From positions 4,049 through 68,048 of the forward strand of contig QANY01006173.1 in the NCBI GenBank assembly GCA_003255025.1: a DNA stretch of 64,000 nt. The letters are read 5' to 3'. Shown one piece after another: positions 10,053-19,325 of the stretch. Each line of letters opens with the position of its first letter. Within the stretch, counting starts at the first letter, position 1. The notes under the pieces are model-generated. The model searched no databases, was not told the origin of the DNA, and worked only from the letters and a program-made list of their open reading frames with translations. The DNA comes from Datisca glomerata (Eukaryota; Streptophyta; Magnoliopsida; Cucurbitales; Datiscaceae). The position numbers and the translations under genes were made by a program.

Positions 10053-10481
10053 AAAAAGGGGGAGAGAGAGTCACCATTCTCAGGGGGAGCCTGAGTAACT
10101 TGATCAGCCAATAAGAAAGAGCCTTCAGCCTCCTGTTTCTTTTTCAACCTCTTCAAAGCTGATTTAGAGAGCTTGGGGGAAGGATCAAGTTGGATAGTGA
10201 CATTGACAATTGGGGAAGCTTTTGGGGGAGCCAAACTCAATGTAGAGTCAGAAGAGGGTTGAGGCTCATTTTTATCCTCACAAGGCTCAATGAGACCCTT
10301 ACCCTTCCTTTTGCTAACCACCTGAGTCCATTCATTGTCTTGGTCTTCCACATGGATGGTATTAACAGGAAAGGGAGGAGAGATTTCACCATTTGGCTAC
10401 TCATAAACCATAAGCTCCCTATTAACTTGGGGAGAAGAATCTTTGCTAGTGGCATCACAATCATGACCAAAGAGGCAACAT
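10049..10481 (-). pseudogene. LINE-A ORF1, C-terminal tail of copy 2
   Basis: The minus strand carries the acidic tail and lysine-rich end of ORF1, ending as DSLSPFL with a TGA that overlaps the ORF2 ATG (ATGA, 10049-10052). This is the same arrangement as the best copy. Upstream it is broken near 10400, and it stops at about 10481 just inside the zinc knuckle, where satellite sequence begins. Confidence 0.85.
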
Positions 10482-10603
10482 TTATGGTTGTTTTAGGTTC
10501 TAGTATCATACGGAGTCAGAACGACCCAATGAGATGTGTTTAGGCCCAAACTAGAAGAACTTGGCTAAACTTGGATATTTTGGGCATGACATATACTGGA
10601 ACT
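10482..10603 (+). repeat. 169-bp satellite, partial unit, left of LINE-B copy 1
   Basis: Most of one satellite unit in the + orientation (GGTTCTAGT-type segment through GGGCATGACATATACTGG). It resumes at 18465 beyond LINE-B. Confidence 0.85.
10591..10603. repeat. TSD of LINE-B copy 1 (left; partner at 18465-18477)
   Basis: ATATACTGGAACT occurs at 10591-10603 and again at 18465-18477. Joining the two flanks restores a normal satellite unit. Confidence 0.85.
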
Positions 10604-10631
10604 TTAAAACTAGATTAACTTGGCTATGAAA
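10604..10631 (+). other. 5' extension of LINE-B copy 1, satellite-like
   Basis: Between the TSD and the LINE-B 5' UTR lies AAAACTAGATTAACTTGGCT, close to the satellite motif AACTAGATGAACTTGGCT. The satellite flank proper is accounted for by the TSD, so this piece is extra. It parallels the extensions on LINE-A copies 3 and 4. Confidence 0.5.
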
Positions 10632-10726
10632 TGAAATTAGAGAGAGAAGCTCTCCCTTCTCTCTAGAAACCAGGTGAGGGTTTTCTGTTACTCCTCCTCT
10701 GAGAGGAGCTGGGCTTAGTTTCTAAA
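10632..10726 (+). promoter_or_regulatory. LINE-B 5' UTR with hairpin before ORF1
   Basis: It aligns loosely with the LINE-A leader (AGAGAGAAGCTCTCCCTTCTCTCTAG). It carries the inverted repeat CTCCTCTGAGAGGAG (10694-10708) some 20 bases before the ORF1 ATG. Its sequence differs from the LINE-A stem but its placement is similar. Confidence 0.5.
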
Positions 10727-11604
10727 ATGGTGAATGATGCTTATTTGAAACCAAGACTCAGCAAGGTTCAAAGATCAGTAAGAAAAGTTCGGGTAAGATG
10801 AGCTTTTAGTCTCATGAAGCTGTTCTAAAGTTTAAAGGAGATGGGAGTTCGATGTTGGAAAACCCAGAAGTCAGAGTTTCTTCTAGCTCTTCCTTGGAGG
10901 AATCTCCAAGTTTGGACAAGATTTTAGCTATGGAGAACAAAGAAGTTGGTGAGAAGGTGTGTGTTCGTGCACTAAATGTGGGAGAAGCACTTGATGCTCG
11001 TATTAATGGAGATGACGAGGAGCATGCTACTTGTTTTGGCACCTTTAGCTACAACCTTAACTCACCAAATAAGGGAGTAAAGGTCCAAATGGCCATTAAT
11101 GGCAATGATGAGGCTGCTTCTAGCTCTAATAAGGAGCAAATCAAAGGTTTGGATGAGCTTTCAATGTCTTGTGGGCACATTTCTTTGGTCCCTTCTTCTC
11201 AGGTACACAATGACTTGTTATTACTCGATTCTAGTGCTTTAAGGGTTCCTTCATCATTTGGTGGAGCCCCATGTTTTGTAAATGAAGTTTTTACAGGTGA
11301 TTCTAAGGACAAAGAGCATGTTCAGAAGCAAACAAGCTTTCCCTTGTCTGAAAAACTCAGGCAAAGGAGGAGCACGAAGAAGAGAGATGATCAAGGGTGA
11401 AATCTTTTGTCCATTGGTCAATGAGGCTGTACTTGAGAGCCAATCAACTCCTGCCACCTCACCAATTCTAGCTAACCCTAGTTGTGCATGGAGTACAGAC
11501 AATGACATGCATTCTGATCAAAAAGTGAAAGGACAAAAGCAAAAGGAGAAAGGACACCTACTCTTGCATACCTTGGGCAACAACAAAGCTAAAACTTTGC
11601 TTGC

Positions 11605-11956
11605 AAGGACAGACAGCCTGCCCCAAAACCCGGAGCAAGGACAATTAGTCTTAATTGTGGTTGTACCTAAAGATAAAGGTGATTTGACATTGCCTTTGCC
11701 CAAGACATCCTTGGAGCACGTTTAGGTACCCTTGTACTACCACCTAAGCATGGATATGACTCCTCCACGTTAGCTTCATCAAGGACAGACAACCTGCTCC
11801 AAAACTCGGAGCAAGGACAACCTCTCTTAATTACAGTTGTACCTGAACATAAAAGGGATTTGACCTTGCCTTTGCTCAAGACATCCTTGGAGCATGTTTC
11901 AGGCACCTTTGTACTACCACCTAAGCATGGAAAGGACACCTCCACGTCAGCTTCAT
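11605..11956 (+). repeat. 176-bp tandem duplication inside LINE-B ORF1
   Basis: AAGGACAGACAGCCTG at 11605 and AAGGACAGACAACCTG at 11781 start two diverged copies, each carrying GACATCCTTGGAGCA and ACCACCTAAGCATGGA. The period is 176 bp, not a multiple of three, so the duplication shifts the frame. Confidence 0.85.
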
Positions 11957-13317
11957 CTTCTCCAACAGCTCGAAAACCTCATTCATCCATTTTTGCAGAA
12001 TACAATCAAGTAGTTGATGATCTTGAGTTATATGCTTTTACTCAGGGGTTTAGACGAAATTGTGAGTATTATCCTTCCCCCAAACCTTTGAAACCTTTAA
12101 AGTATAAGGAGGAGGCTGCTAAGTGTATTTCTGAAACCCTTAAGGGCAACACTATCTACCATAAACTTTGTGAAGCTTCACTTAAAGCTCAACAAAATGA
12201 TGCATCTTGGGATGATAAAGTTAAGAGAAACTAACCTATTAGGTTTAAGCTTGAGTTTCAGGAGTCTACTACTTATGAAGAACATAGGGTCATTGTTAAG
12301 CTCCCTGACTTTGTTACAAAAGACAGCTTTGCCAAATGGGAGACTTGTTTGGTTGGCTATTTTATGGGTAAAACAGCTCCATTACGCTTGGTTAAGAGGA
12401 TTGCGTTGCAGCTTTGGAAAGGGAGAGGTCTCCTTGATGTTCAAGCCTCCAAAGGACTCTTCTATTTAAAATTTGTTAACTTAGAACACCGAGATTATTT
12501 CTTTAAAGATGGACCTTGGCATTTGTTAGGGAAACCTCTTATTCTTCAACCATGGGAGCCTAATGTGAAATTCACAAACGAAAAGTTAGCTAAGTTCCCC
12601 ATTTGGGTGAAACTTTGGAATGTTCCCCTTGAGTTAAGAACCTTTGAAGCTCTAAGCTACATTGCTAGTGCAGTGGGTAAACCCCTATACTCGGATCACT
12701 TGACTGCAAAAGGAGTGAAAAGAGACTTCGCTAGAATTTGTATTGAGATTTCGACCAAGTCAAGAATCCTTAAGCATCTTGATATTGATCTTGGTATTGA
12801 AGGATGGGATCCAATTGATGTTTTTATAGAGTATGAGGGCCTACCAAAGAAGTGTGACAAGTGTGATATCTTTGGTCATGATTGTGATTTCATCCAGCAA
12901 GCTAAAACACATTCTTCTAATCCCCAAGCTATAGCCCCATCTCTACCACAATCCAACCCTAGCTCCACCCCAAAACTCCCCAAATCACTCCTCTTCCACA
13001 TCCCCCACACATTCCACCCCTAAACAATCACCCATTTCTCCCTCACTTCTCCCAAACACACCTCCCTCAACCCATTTGGATGATGACAGTGGTTGGATTG
13101 AGATTCAATCCAAGAGATCAAGGAAGAATGTTGACTCAGAAGTGGGACTTGAATTGGCCTTAGTGCTAGACCAAGACATAGTTGAAGCTTCCCCACTAAG
13201 GGTGGAACCTATTGAGCATTCAACTGAGGAAGAAGAGGATAATCTTGCTGTCATGAGCAAGAACCAAGAGCTTTCCACCCATTCTCCTTCTCTAAACACT
13301 CCCAGCTCAAGCAAAAG

Positions 13318-13352
13318 GAGAAAGAAGAAGAAGAAGAAGAAGAAGAAGAATA
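13318..13352 (+). repeat. AAG trinucleotide run
   Basis: About ten AAG repeats within the LINE-B ORF1 tail code for a lysine stretch. This corresponds to the KRLKKK region of LINE-A ORF1, expanded here. Confidence 0.9.
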
Positions 13353-13540
13353 AGGTCAATGGCACACCACACCCTACTGTGGGGAAGCTTTGTAAGAATT
13401 TCAATCTTTCTCTTTGTTCTTTTCTTGAAGCTAAAGTGAAAAACTTTAAATCCACTAATCTTGCTAAGGCCACTTTTTCCTAATTGGGAGGTGGTGGCAA
13501 ACTACAATTTTGCTGCAGGGGGTAGAATTTGGGTTGTTTG

Positions 13541-13555
13541 GGACCCAAAAGTACT
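13541..13555. repeat. TSD of LINE-B copy 2 (left; partner at 14646-14660)
   Basis: GGACCCAAAAGTACT is perfectly duplicated at 13541-13555 and 14646-14660. Both copies lie in ORF2 of LINE-B copy 1. Confidence 0.93.
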
Positions 13556-14645
13556 TTTTTTTTGGGTAAACAAATTGTATAAACCAAAAGATACTTACAC
13601 ATGTACAAGGGGCATATCCCAGGAAGTACAAAATTAGAGCCTGATTAGAGGCTTAAGATCTGCACGCAAATTAAACTGGTAATATGTAAAGTACTGAAAT
13701 TAGATATCAATGCTTCATAAGACAGCAAAGGTTTACAAAATGCTTGGGTTAAGACCCCATCTATCCACTAAATGTAGATTAGTATCATTAGTGCCAAAAC
13801 ACTTTGAATCCCAAAGCCTTAATCTGACTAATTGTGAAATAGCTTCAGTTAGGATCTTGGAATCTCTGATTTTGCCTTCAAAAATCCTTGCATTTCTTTC
13901 TCTCCATATATAATAGATGAAGGAAGTAAAAGCTAGCTTAACTAGGACTCCTTTGAGTGACTTCCCTGTTGCATTAGCTAGCATCCAATCTACAAACTGA
14001 TCCCAATCCCTAACCTGGCAGTGTAGATCACATTTGTTCACAAGTGTGGCCCATACTCTGGCTGCATAACAACAATTGATAAAAAGATGCTCATGTGTCT
14101 CCTGGTAGCCAACACAACACACACAATCAGAAGAAAACCCTGGTGTTTGGTCCCATTGTGCAACCCTATCTCTAGTGGAAAGTTTGTTTCTCAAAGCCAA
14201 CCAAGAGATAAAGCTACACCTTGGGATGTGTTTAGAGAATCATATCACCTTTGCCCACTTAACCGGTTGTCTTGTAGGGGACAGTGCCTTATAGGTTAGA
14301 CTTAGAGACAAATCTCCATTTTGACTTGAACTCCATTTCCAAACATCTTGTCGTTGAGCTTGGGGAGGAGGATTTGGAACACTTCTAATCTCAAGAAACT
14401 CAAAGGTGTTTGAAGTTGGCCAATGCCATTGATTGTCTTCAATGACAACACTCACCATAGAGTCCATAGTCCAAGAAGTTCCTGACAAAAGTCCTTGCCC
14501 AAATCTGGCCCAAAGGACACCTAGAGGATGCCAATTATCTGTAAGAAGCTTCACAGTAGTACCATCTCCAATAATTATAGAGCAAAAGGGCAGAAACTTG
14601 CTCCTGAGCTTGAGAAGCTTTCTCCAAACCCAAGATGGGTTTGAA
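13556..14645 (-). mobile_element. LINE-B copy 2, 5'-truncated
   Basis: A 1090-bp minus-strand insertion with poly-A at its 3' end (T run at 13556-13564), the LINE-B 3' UTR and the last third of ORF2. It begins inside the codons for NPSWVWRK. It is flanked by a perfect 15-bp TSD, a standard target-primed 5'-truncated insertion into another member of the same family. Confidence 0.93.
13733..14645 (-). pseudogene. LINE-B ORF2 C-terminus of copy 2
   Basis: Two minus-strand frames carry the ORF2 end: 14653-14240 (WVWRKLLKLRSKF onward) and 14200-13733. The latter has the zf-RVT motif CVCCVGYQETHEHLFINC and the terminal YIWRERNARIFEG segment, and ends at TAA 13735-13733. One frameshift near 14230 separates them. 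The piece lacks the RT catalytic core because of 5' truncation. Confidence 0.87.
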
Positions 14646-16031
14646 GGACCCAAAAGTACTTGATGTAATAGTTTTGGATACTACTGACCAAGTTATATTT
14701 TGTAAGCTACTATTAAATATTCTAATGTTGTATGTTATATCACATTCGTATATGCTTCAAATTCTAAAGTGATCAGGAAGAAGCTTTGGGAATCCTTGTG
14801 CTCCCAACACTTACTCACTTCTCATGCCCCATGGCTTATCACCAGAGATTTCAATGTTATTGCGTCCCCTAGTGAGAAATCAGGAGGAGCTAAGGGATGG
14901 GATGAAGGCATCTTTGACTTCAACAAATGTACTTTCACTATTGAGGTTGAGGACCTTGCATACTCAGGTTCTCAATTCACATGGTCAAACAAGCATCATG
15001 ATGGAACCTTTATTATGTGTAAGTTGGATAGAGCCATGGCAAATATTCACTGGATGGACTCGTTCCCTGACACAAAGTGTCTCTTTGCTCCTCCTGGCAT
15101 CTCTGATCACAATCTAATTGTCTTACAAATGGAGAAGGACTCCTATAAACCAAGAGTAGGCTTCAAGTTTTTTGAGTTTTGGTTTGAAAGAGAAGGGTTT
15201 TGGCAGCTTTTGGACAAAGTTTGGGGGGTTGAAATTTCAGGGACAGCAATGTTTAGGCTCTGTAAGAAGCTTAAGGCACTCAAAGGTGAACTGAGGAGGT
15301 TCAACCAAAGATTTTGTAGTGATCTTCCTTCTAGAGTTAAATTGGCCAAAGCACACATGGGGTCAGTTCAAAACTTGTTGGGAAATGACCTTTTAAATGC
15401 ATTGTTACAGGCTCAGGAGAGAGATGCATGCTCCAAATTCTTTGAGCTTAGACATGCTGAAGAGAGCTTCTACAGGCAGAAGTCAAGAGTACAGTTGCTT
15501 CAGTTGGGTGATCAGAACACTTCTTTCTTTTTTCAAAGCATGAAAAATAATAGATTCAAAACCAAGATTACACACCTGGACAACCGAGGCTCTTTACTTA
15601 CTTCCCATGAGGAGATCCTAGATCATATATTGGATTATTACAAAAATCTGTTGGGTACACCAAATGAAGAAATGGGAGTCAATTGGAGTATACTTGATTG
15701 TGCTTTGCCAAGAAAGGTTGGACCTGATCAGGTTGTACCTTTGGCTCTTCCCATTGAAGAAAATGAGGTCAAGCAAGCTACTTTCAGTATGGGAAGTGGC
15801 AAAGCTCCTGGACCAGATGGTTTTTCAGCTGGGTTCTATAAGAAAGCATGGCATGTGGTGGGTGGGATGTAACCAAAGCTGTTTTGGAGTTCTTTCCTAC
15901 AGGTAAAGAACTCAACTGCAATCACCTTAATACCAAAGGTCCCTAATCCCACTAGTATTGAGGACTTTAGACCTATCTCTTGCTGCAATGTAGTCTACAA
16001 GTGCATCACAAAAATACTTTCTGAAAGACTC

Positions 16032-16667
16032 AAGCTTGAATTACCCAACATCATAAGTCATAACCAAAGTGCTTTTATCCCAGGAAGCAGAATGGCTAAC
16101 AATATTTTTCTCTCCCAAGAATTGCTTAGAAGCTACCATAGATCACTTGGTTTGCCAATGTATGCTCTCAAGTTGGACCATAAGAAAGCCTATGATAGTG
16201 TGAACTGGTCACTAATAGGTAAAGATTTTCAATGCCTTGGCTTCCAGAATGTTTTCATTTCTTGGGTCATGGAGTGCCTTTCTTCTCCCTCATACTCAGT
16301 GAATATAAATGGTGAGCAACATGGTTACTTTAGGGGTGCTAAAGGACTTAAGCTTGTATTACCCAACATCGTAAGTCAGAACCAAAGTGCTTTTATCCCA
16401 GGAAGGAGAATGGCTGACAATAATTTTCTCTCCTAAGAATTGCTTAGAAGCTACCATAGATCACTTGGTTTGCCAAGGTTTGCTCTCAATGTGGACCTTA
16501 AGAAAGCCTATGATAGTGTGAACTGGTCACTAAAAGGTAAAGCTTTTCAATGCCTTGGCTTCCCAAATTTTTTCATTTATTCGGTCATGGAGTGACTTTC
16601 TTCTCCCTCATACTCAGTGAATATAAATGGTAAGCTGCATGGTTACTTTAGGGGTGCTAAATGAATT
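16032..16667 (+). repeat. 318-bp in-frame tandem duplication of LINE-B RT
   Basis: AAGCTTGAATTACCC at 16032 and AAGCTTGTATTACCC at 16350 begin two copies of the RT segment that runs through the FIPGR, KKAYDSVNW and SSPSYSVN codons. The period of 318 bp equals 106 codons. GACT(C/T)AAGCTT is at both breakpoints, suggesting short-homology exchange. Each copy has since gained its own stops. Confidence 0.9.
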
Positions 16668-18464
16668 AGACAAGGGGATCCAATCTCTCCTTACATCTTT
16701 GTCATCATCACGGAGATCTTGATAGGGATCTTGAGCTTTATAACCAAACACTCAGAGTTCCAGTTCCATTGGAGGTGCAAAGAGCTTAACTTAGTCAATA
16801 TGTGCTTTGCTGATGACCTACTCTTATTCTGTAAAGGAGACAAAAACAGCGCGCATGTGCTTAAGGAAGCTTTGGCCATTTTCCAAGAGCTATCAGAGCT
16901 TCAACCAAATATTTCAAAGAGCCAACTGTTCTTATCAGGGGTGAGCCCAGAGATGTCTTCTATCATTCATGCTGAACTAGGTTTTACAGAAGGGTCTCTT
17001 CCAGTTAGATATCTTGGTGTCCCACTCATTACAACCAAGCTTACCAAATCAGATTGTCAAGGTTTGGTTGACAGACTCACTATGAGAATCAGGTCTTGGG
17101 AATCAAAGTATTTGTCTTATGCAGGAAGACTCCAACTTATCAAGACTGTCCTTATGGCTATGGTTAACTTTTGGAGTGGTCTCTTCATGCTCCCTAAAAA
17201 AGTGGTGAAGACAGTCCAATGCTTGGTAAGAAATTTGCTATGGAATGGCCAAGATACTAAAGCTTCTGGGGCTAAGGTAGCTTGGGCAGACATGTGTTTT
17301 GACAAGGTACAAGGTGGGTTGGGCCTTAGGGATCTGGTTCTAGCTAATGAAGTTGTTATCGCCAAACACTTATGGTTCTTGCTACTCCCTTCTAAAAGAT
17401 CACTTTGGAAAGATTGGTGTTAAACACTTATGCCCTTTTGCTCTATAACTATTAGAGATGGTATTACTGTGAAGCTTCTTACAGATAATTGGCATCCTCT
17501 AGGTGTCCTTTGGGCCAGATTTGGGCAAAGACTATTGTCAGGAACTTCTTGGACTATGGACTCTATGGTGAGTGTTGTCATTCAAGACAATCAATGGCAT
17601 TGGCCAACTTCAAACAACTTTGAGCTTCTTGAGATTAGAAGTGTTCCAATTCCTCCTCCCCAAGCTCAAAGACAAGATGTTTGGAAATGGAGTTCAAGTC
17701 AGAATGGAGATTTGTCTCGAAGTCTAACTTATAAGGCACTGTCCCCTACAAGACAACCGGTTAAGTGGGCAAAGGTGATATGGTTCTCTAAACACATCCC
17801 GAGGTGCAGCTTTCTCTCTTGGTTGGCTTTGAGAAACAAACTTTCCACTAGAGATAGGGTTGCACAATGGAACCAAACACCAGGGTTTTGTTCTGATTGT
17901 GTGTGTTGTGTTGGCTACCAGGAGGCACATGAGCATCTTTTTGTCAATTGTTGTTATTCAACCAGAGTATGGGCCACACTTGTGAACAAATGTGATCTAC
18001 ACTGCCAGGTTAGGGATTGTGGTCAGTTTGTAGATTGGATGCTAGCTAATACAAAAGGGAAGTCACTTAGAGGAGTCCTAGTTAAGCTAGCTTATACTTC
18101 CTCCATCTATTATATATGGAGAGAAAGAAATGCAAGGATTTTTTAAGGCAAAATCAGAGGTTCCAAGATCCTAATTGAAGCTATTTCACAACTAGTCAGA
18201 TTAAGGCTTTGGGATTCGAAGTGTTTTGGCACTAATGATACTAATCTACGTTTAGTGGATAGATGAGGTCTTAACCCAAGCATTTTGTAAACCTTGGCTG
18301 TCTTAGAAGCCTTGATATCTAATTTCAGTACTTTACATATTACCAGTTTAATTTACGTGCAGATCTTAAGCCTCTGATTATGCTCTAATTTTGTATTTTC
18401 TGGGGTATGCCCCTTGTACATGTGTAAGTATCTTTTGGTTTATACATTTTGTTTACCAAAACAA

Positions 18465-18653
18465 ATATACTGGAACTGACTTTTGACACCTAATACGTGT
18501 TTGGGATAAGGATTTGGATGGCTGTAGTCATTTTAGGTGCTTCTAGTGCCATACGGTGTCAGAAAGACTGAATGAGATGTGTTTAGGCCTAAATTAGACA
18601 AACTTGGGTAAACTTGGATCTTTCCGGAAAGGCATGTACTCGAACTGACTTTT
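18465..18653 (+). repeat. 169-bp satellite unit between LINE-B and the solo LTR
   Basis: A satellite unit in + orientation, from the LINE-B TSD to the LTR TSD. It includes GACACCTAATACGTGTTTGGG and ends GAACTGACTTTT. Confidence 0.9.
18649..18653. repeat. TSD of gypsy-1 solo LTR (left; partner 25919-25923)
   Basis: CTTTT borders the LTR on both sides. The joined flanks read GAACTGACTTTTCACACCC, an ordinary satellite segment. Confidence 0.8.
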
Positions 18654-18967
18654 TTATGAGGATCTGGTTGCACAACCTCAAAGGATGGATCCATTTCAAG
18701 TACCAAGAGGCCAAACACATAAGCTAGAGAAAAGAGGATGGATGAAGAACTCAATGGGAGTTTGACATGGATCATGACGTTGAGCATGACATGCCGTCCA
18801 ACATGACATCCTACATGGACCATGGCTTGGCAACCATCATGGAAGCCGACAAGGAGTATGATGTGGCACCCAACATGGCAGCCTACATGAAGATGACGTG
18901 GTGTCTTACATGGCATAACACATGGAGCATGATGTGGCATTTAACATGGAAGTTCACATGGAGCATG

Positions 18968-18982
18968 ACATGGCATCTAAAA
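18968..18982. repeat. TSD of LINE-A copy 4 (left; partner 25364-25378)
   Basis: ACATGGCATCTAAAA at left and ACATGGCATTTAAAA at right differ at one base. Joining them restores the LTR sequence found in sibling LTRs. Confidence 0.82.
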
Positions 18983-19044
18983 TTTTTTTTTTTCGGTAAA
19001 ATAAAAAATTGTATAAACCGAAGAAGAAACATACAAAAATACAA

Positions 19045-19056
19045 GGGGCATACCCC
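19045..19056 (-). promoter_or_regulatory. LINE-A 3'-UTR hairpin
   Basis: On the minus strand, GGGGTATGCCCC: a 4-bp G/C stem with TATG loop, about 50 bp from the poly-A. It is conserved in LINE-A, -B and -C. Confidence 0.6.
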
Positions 19057-19325
19057 AGGAAAAAGACAAAAATAAAAAGGAACCAGCCAACACACAAGCT
19101 GGAGGCACCCAAACACTAACAGAAGATTACAGGTGATAACATCCTAAAGAAACAGAAGAACCAAGCTTAATTGTCAAAAATAGAGGCATTCAATCCCCAG
19201 GCAAGCTGAATGGTTTTGTTATCTTCACTCACAGAAAACCCTTTAAGACTCAAAAATCTACCTTTAATGGCATTTCTAATGCAAGCCAAGACCACTTTCT
19301 TGTCCCACATTCTGCCCTCAAAGAC

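Larger units (their letters stand above)
3226..10481 (-). mobile_element. LINE-A copy 2, split by LINE-A copy 3
   Basis: Reading the minus strand, the right piece (10481 to 8953) carries the ORF1 C-terminus and the ORF2 endonuclease. The left piece (4395 to 3226) continues directly into the reverse transcriptase. The break falls inside the codons for FFQKLKKNR and is bordered by a 13-bp duplication made by the nested copy 3. Both outer ends of copy 2 are truncated: the left end joins a gypsy scrap at 3225 and the right end joins satellite at 10481. Confidence 0.9.
10727..13375 (+). pseudogene. LINE-B ORF1, broken
   Basis: The ATG at 10727 (MVNDAYLK) matches the LINE-A ORF1 start. The frame shifts before 10798 and meets TAG at 10807. 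Long open pieces follow (10852-11400, 11282-11725, 11860-12234 and 12235-13023). The DUF4283-like domain runs from about 12280 (HRVIVKLPDFVTKDSF) and the zinc knuckle is CDKCDIFGHDC near 12850. TAA at 12232-12234 and 13021-13023 interrupt one frame. A frameshifting 176-bp tandem duplication lies at 11605-11956. The C-terminus has an AAG run coding lysines (13318-13352). Beyond about 13375 the frame reads directly into ORF2 because of a deletion. Confidence 0.86.
13376..18290 (+). pseudogene. LINE-B ORF2, broken and interrupted
   Basis: The endonuclease start (SWNIRG region) is deleted; the sequence begins at GKLCKNFNLSLCSFLEAK near 13380. It is interrupted by copy 2 and resumes at 14661. A frame of 367 codons (14769-15872) keeps ITRDFNVI, KLDRAM, GISDHNLI and GKAPGPDGFSAGF. 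A lost G near 15861 and a short deletion near 15905 shift the frame. A 318-bp in-frame duplication (16032-16667) repeats the RT FIPGRR...GVNW-like region. The catalytic FADD lies near 16806 (CFADDLLLFCKGD). After a deletion near 17425 the zf-RVT region (CVCCVGYQEAHEHLFVNC, near 17900) follows. The stop is TAA at 18288-18290. Confidence 0.86.
10604..18464 (+). mobile_element. LINE-B copy 1 with nested LINE-B copy 2
   Basis: A second L1-type family with the same architecture as LINE-A but clearly diverged. It keeps the 5' UTR, ORF1, ORF2, a 3' UTR with the GGGGTATGCCCC hairpin (18402-18413) and a short A-rich end. It is inserted in satellite with a 13-bp TSD. It is interrupted at 13556-14645 by a 5'-truncated copy of its own family. 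It contains internal duplications (11605-11956 and 16032-16667), an ORF1/ORF2 junction deletion near 13375 and many frame lesions, so it is old and inactive. The first ~27 bp (10604-10631) look satellite-derived and not like a LINE 5' UTR. Confidence 0.9.

Noticed and set aside
18767..19075. A 102-codon frame across the LTR and LINE junction
   Set aside because: It reads the LTR minisatellite and then antisense LINE 3' UTR; not a gene.
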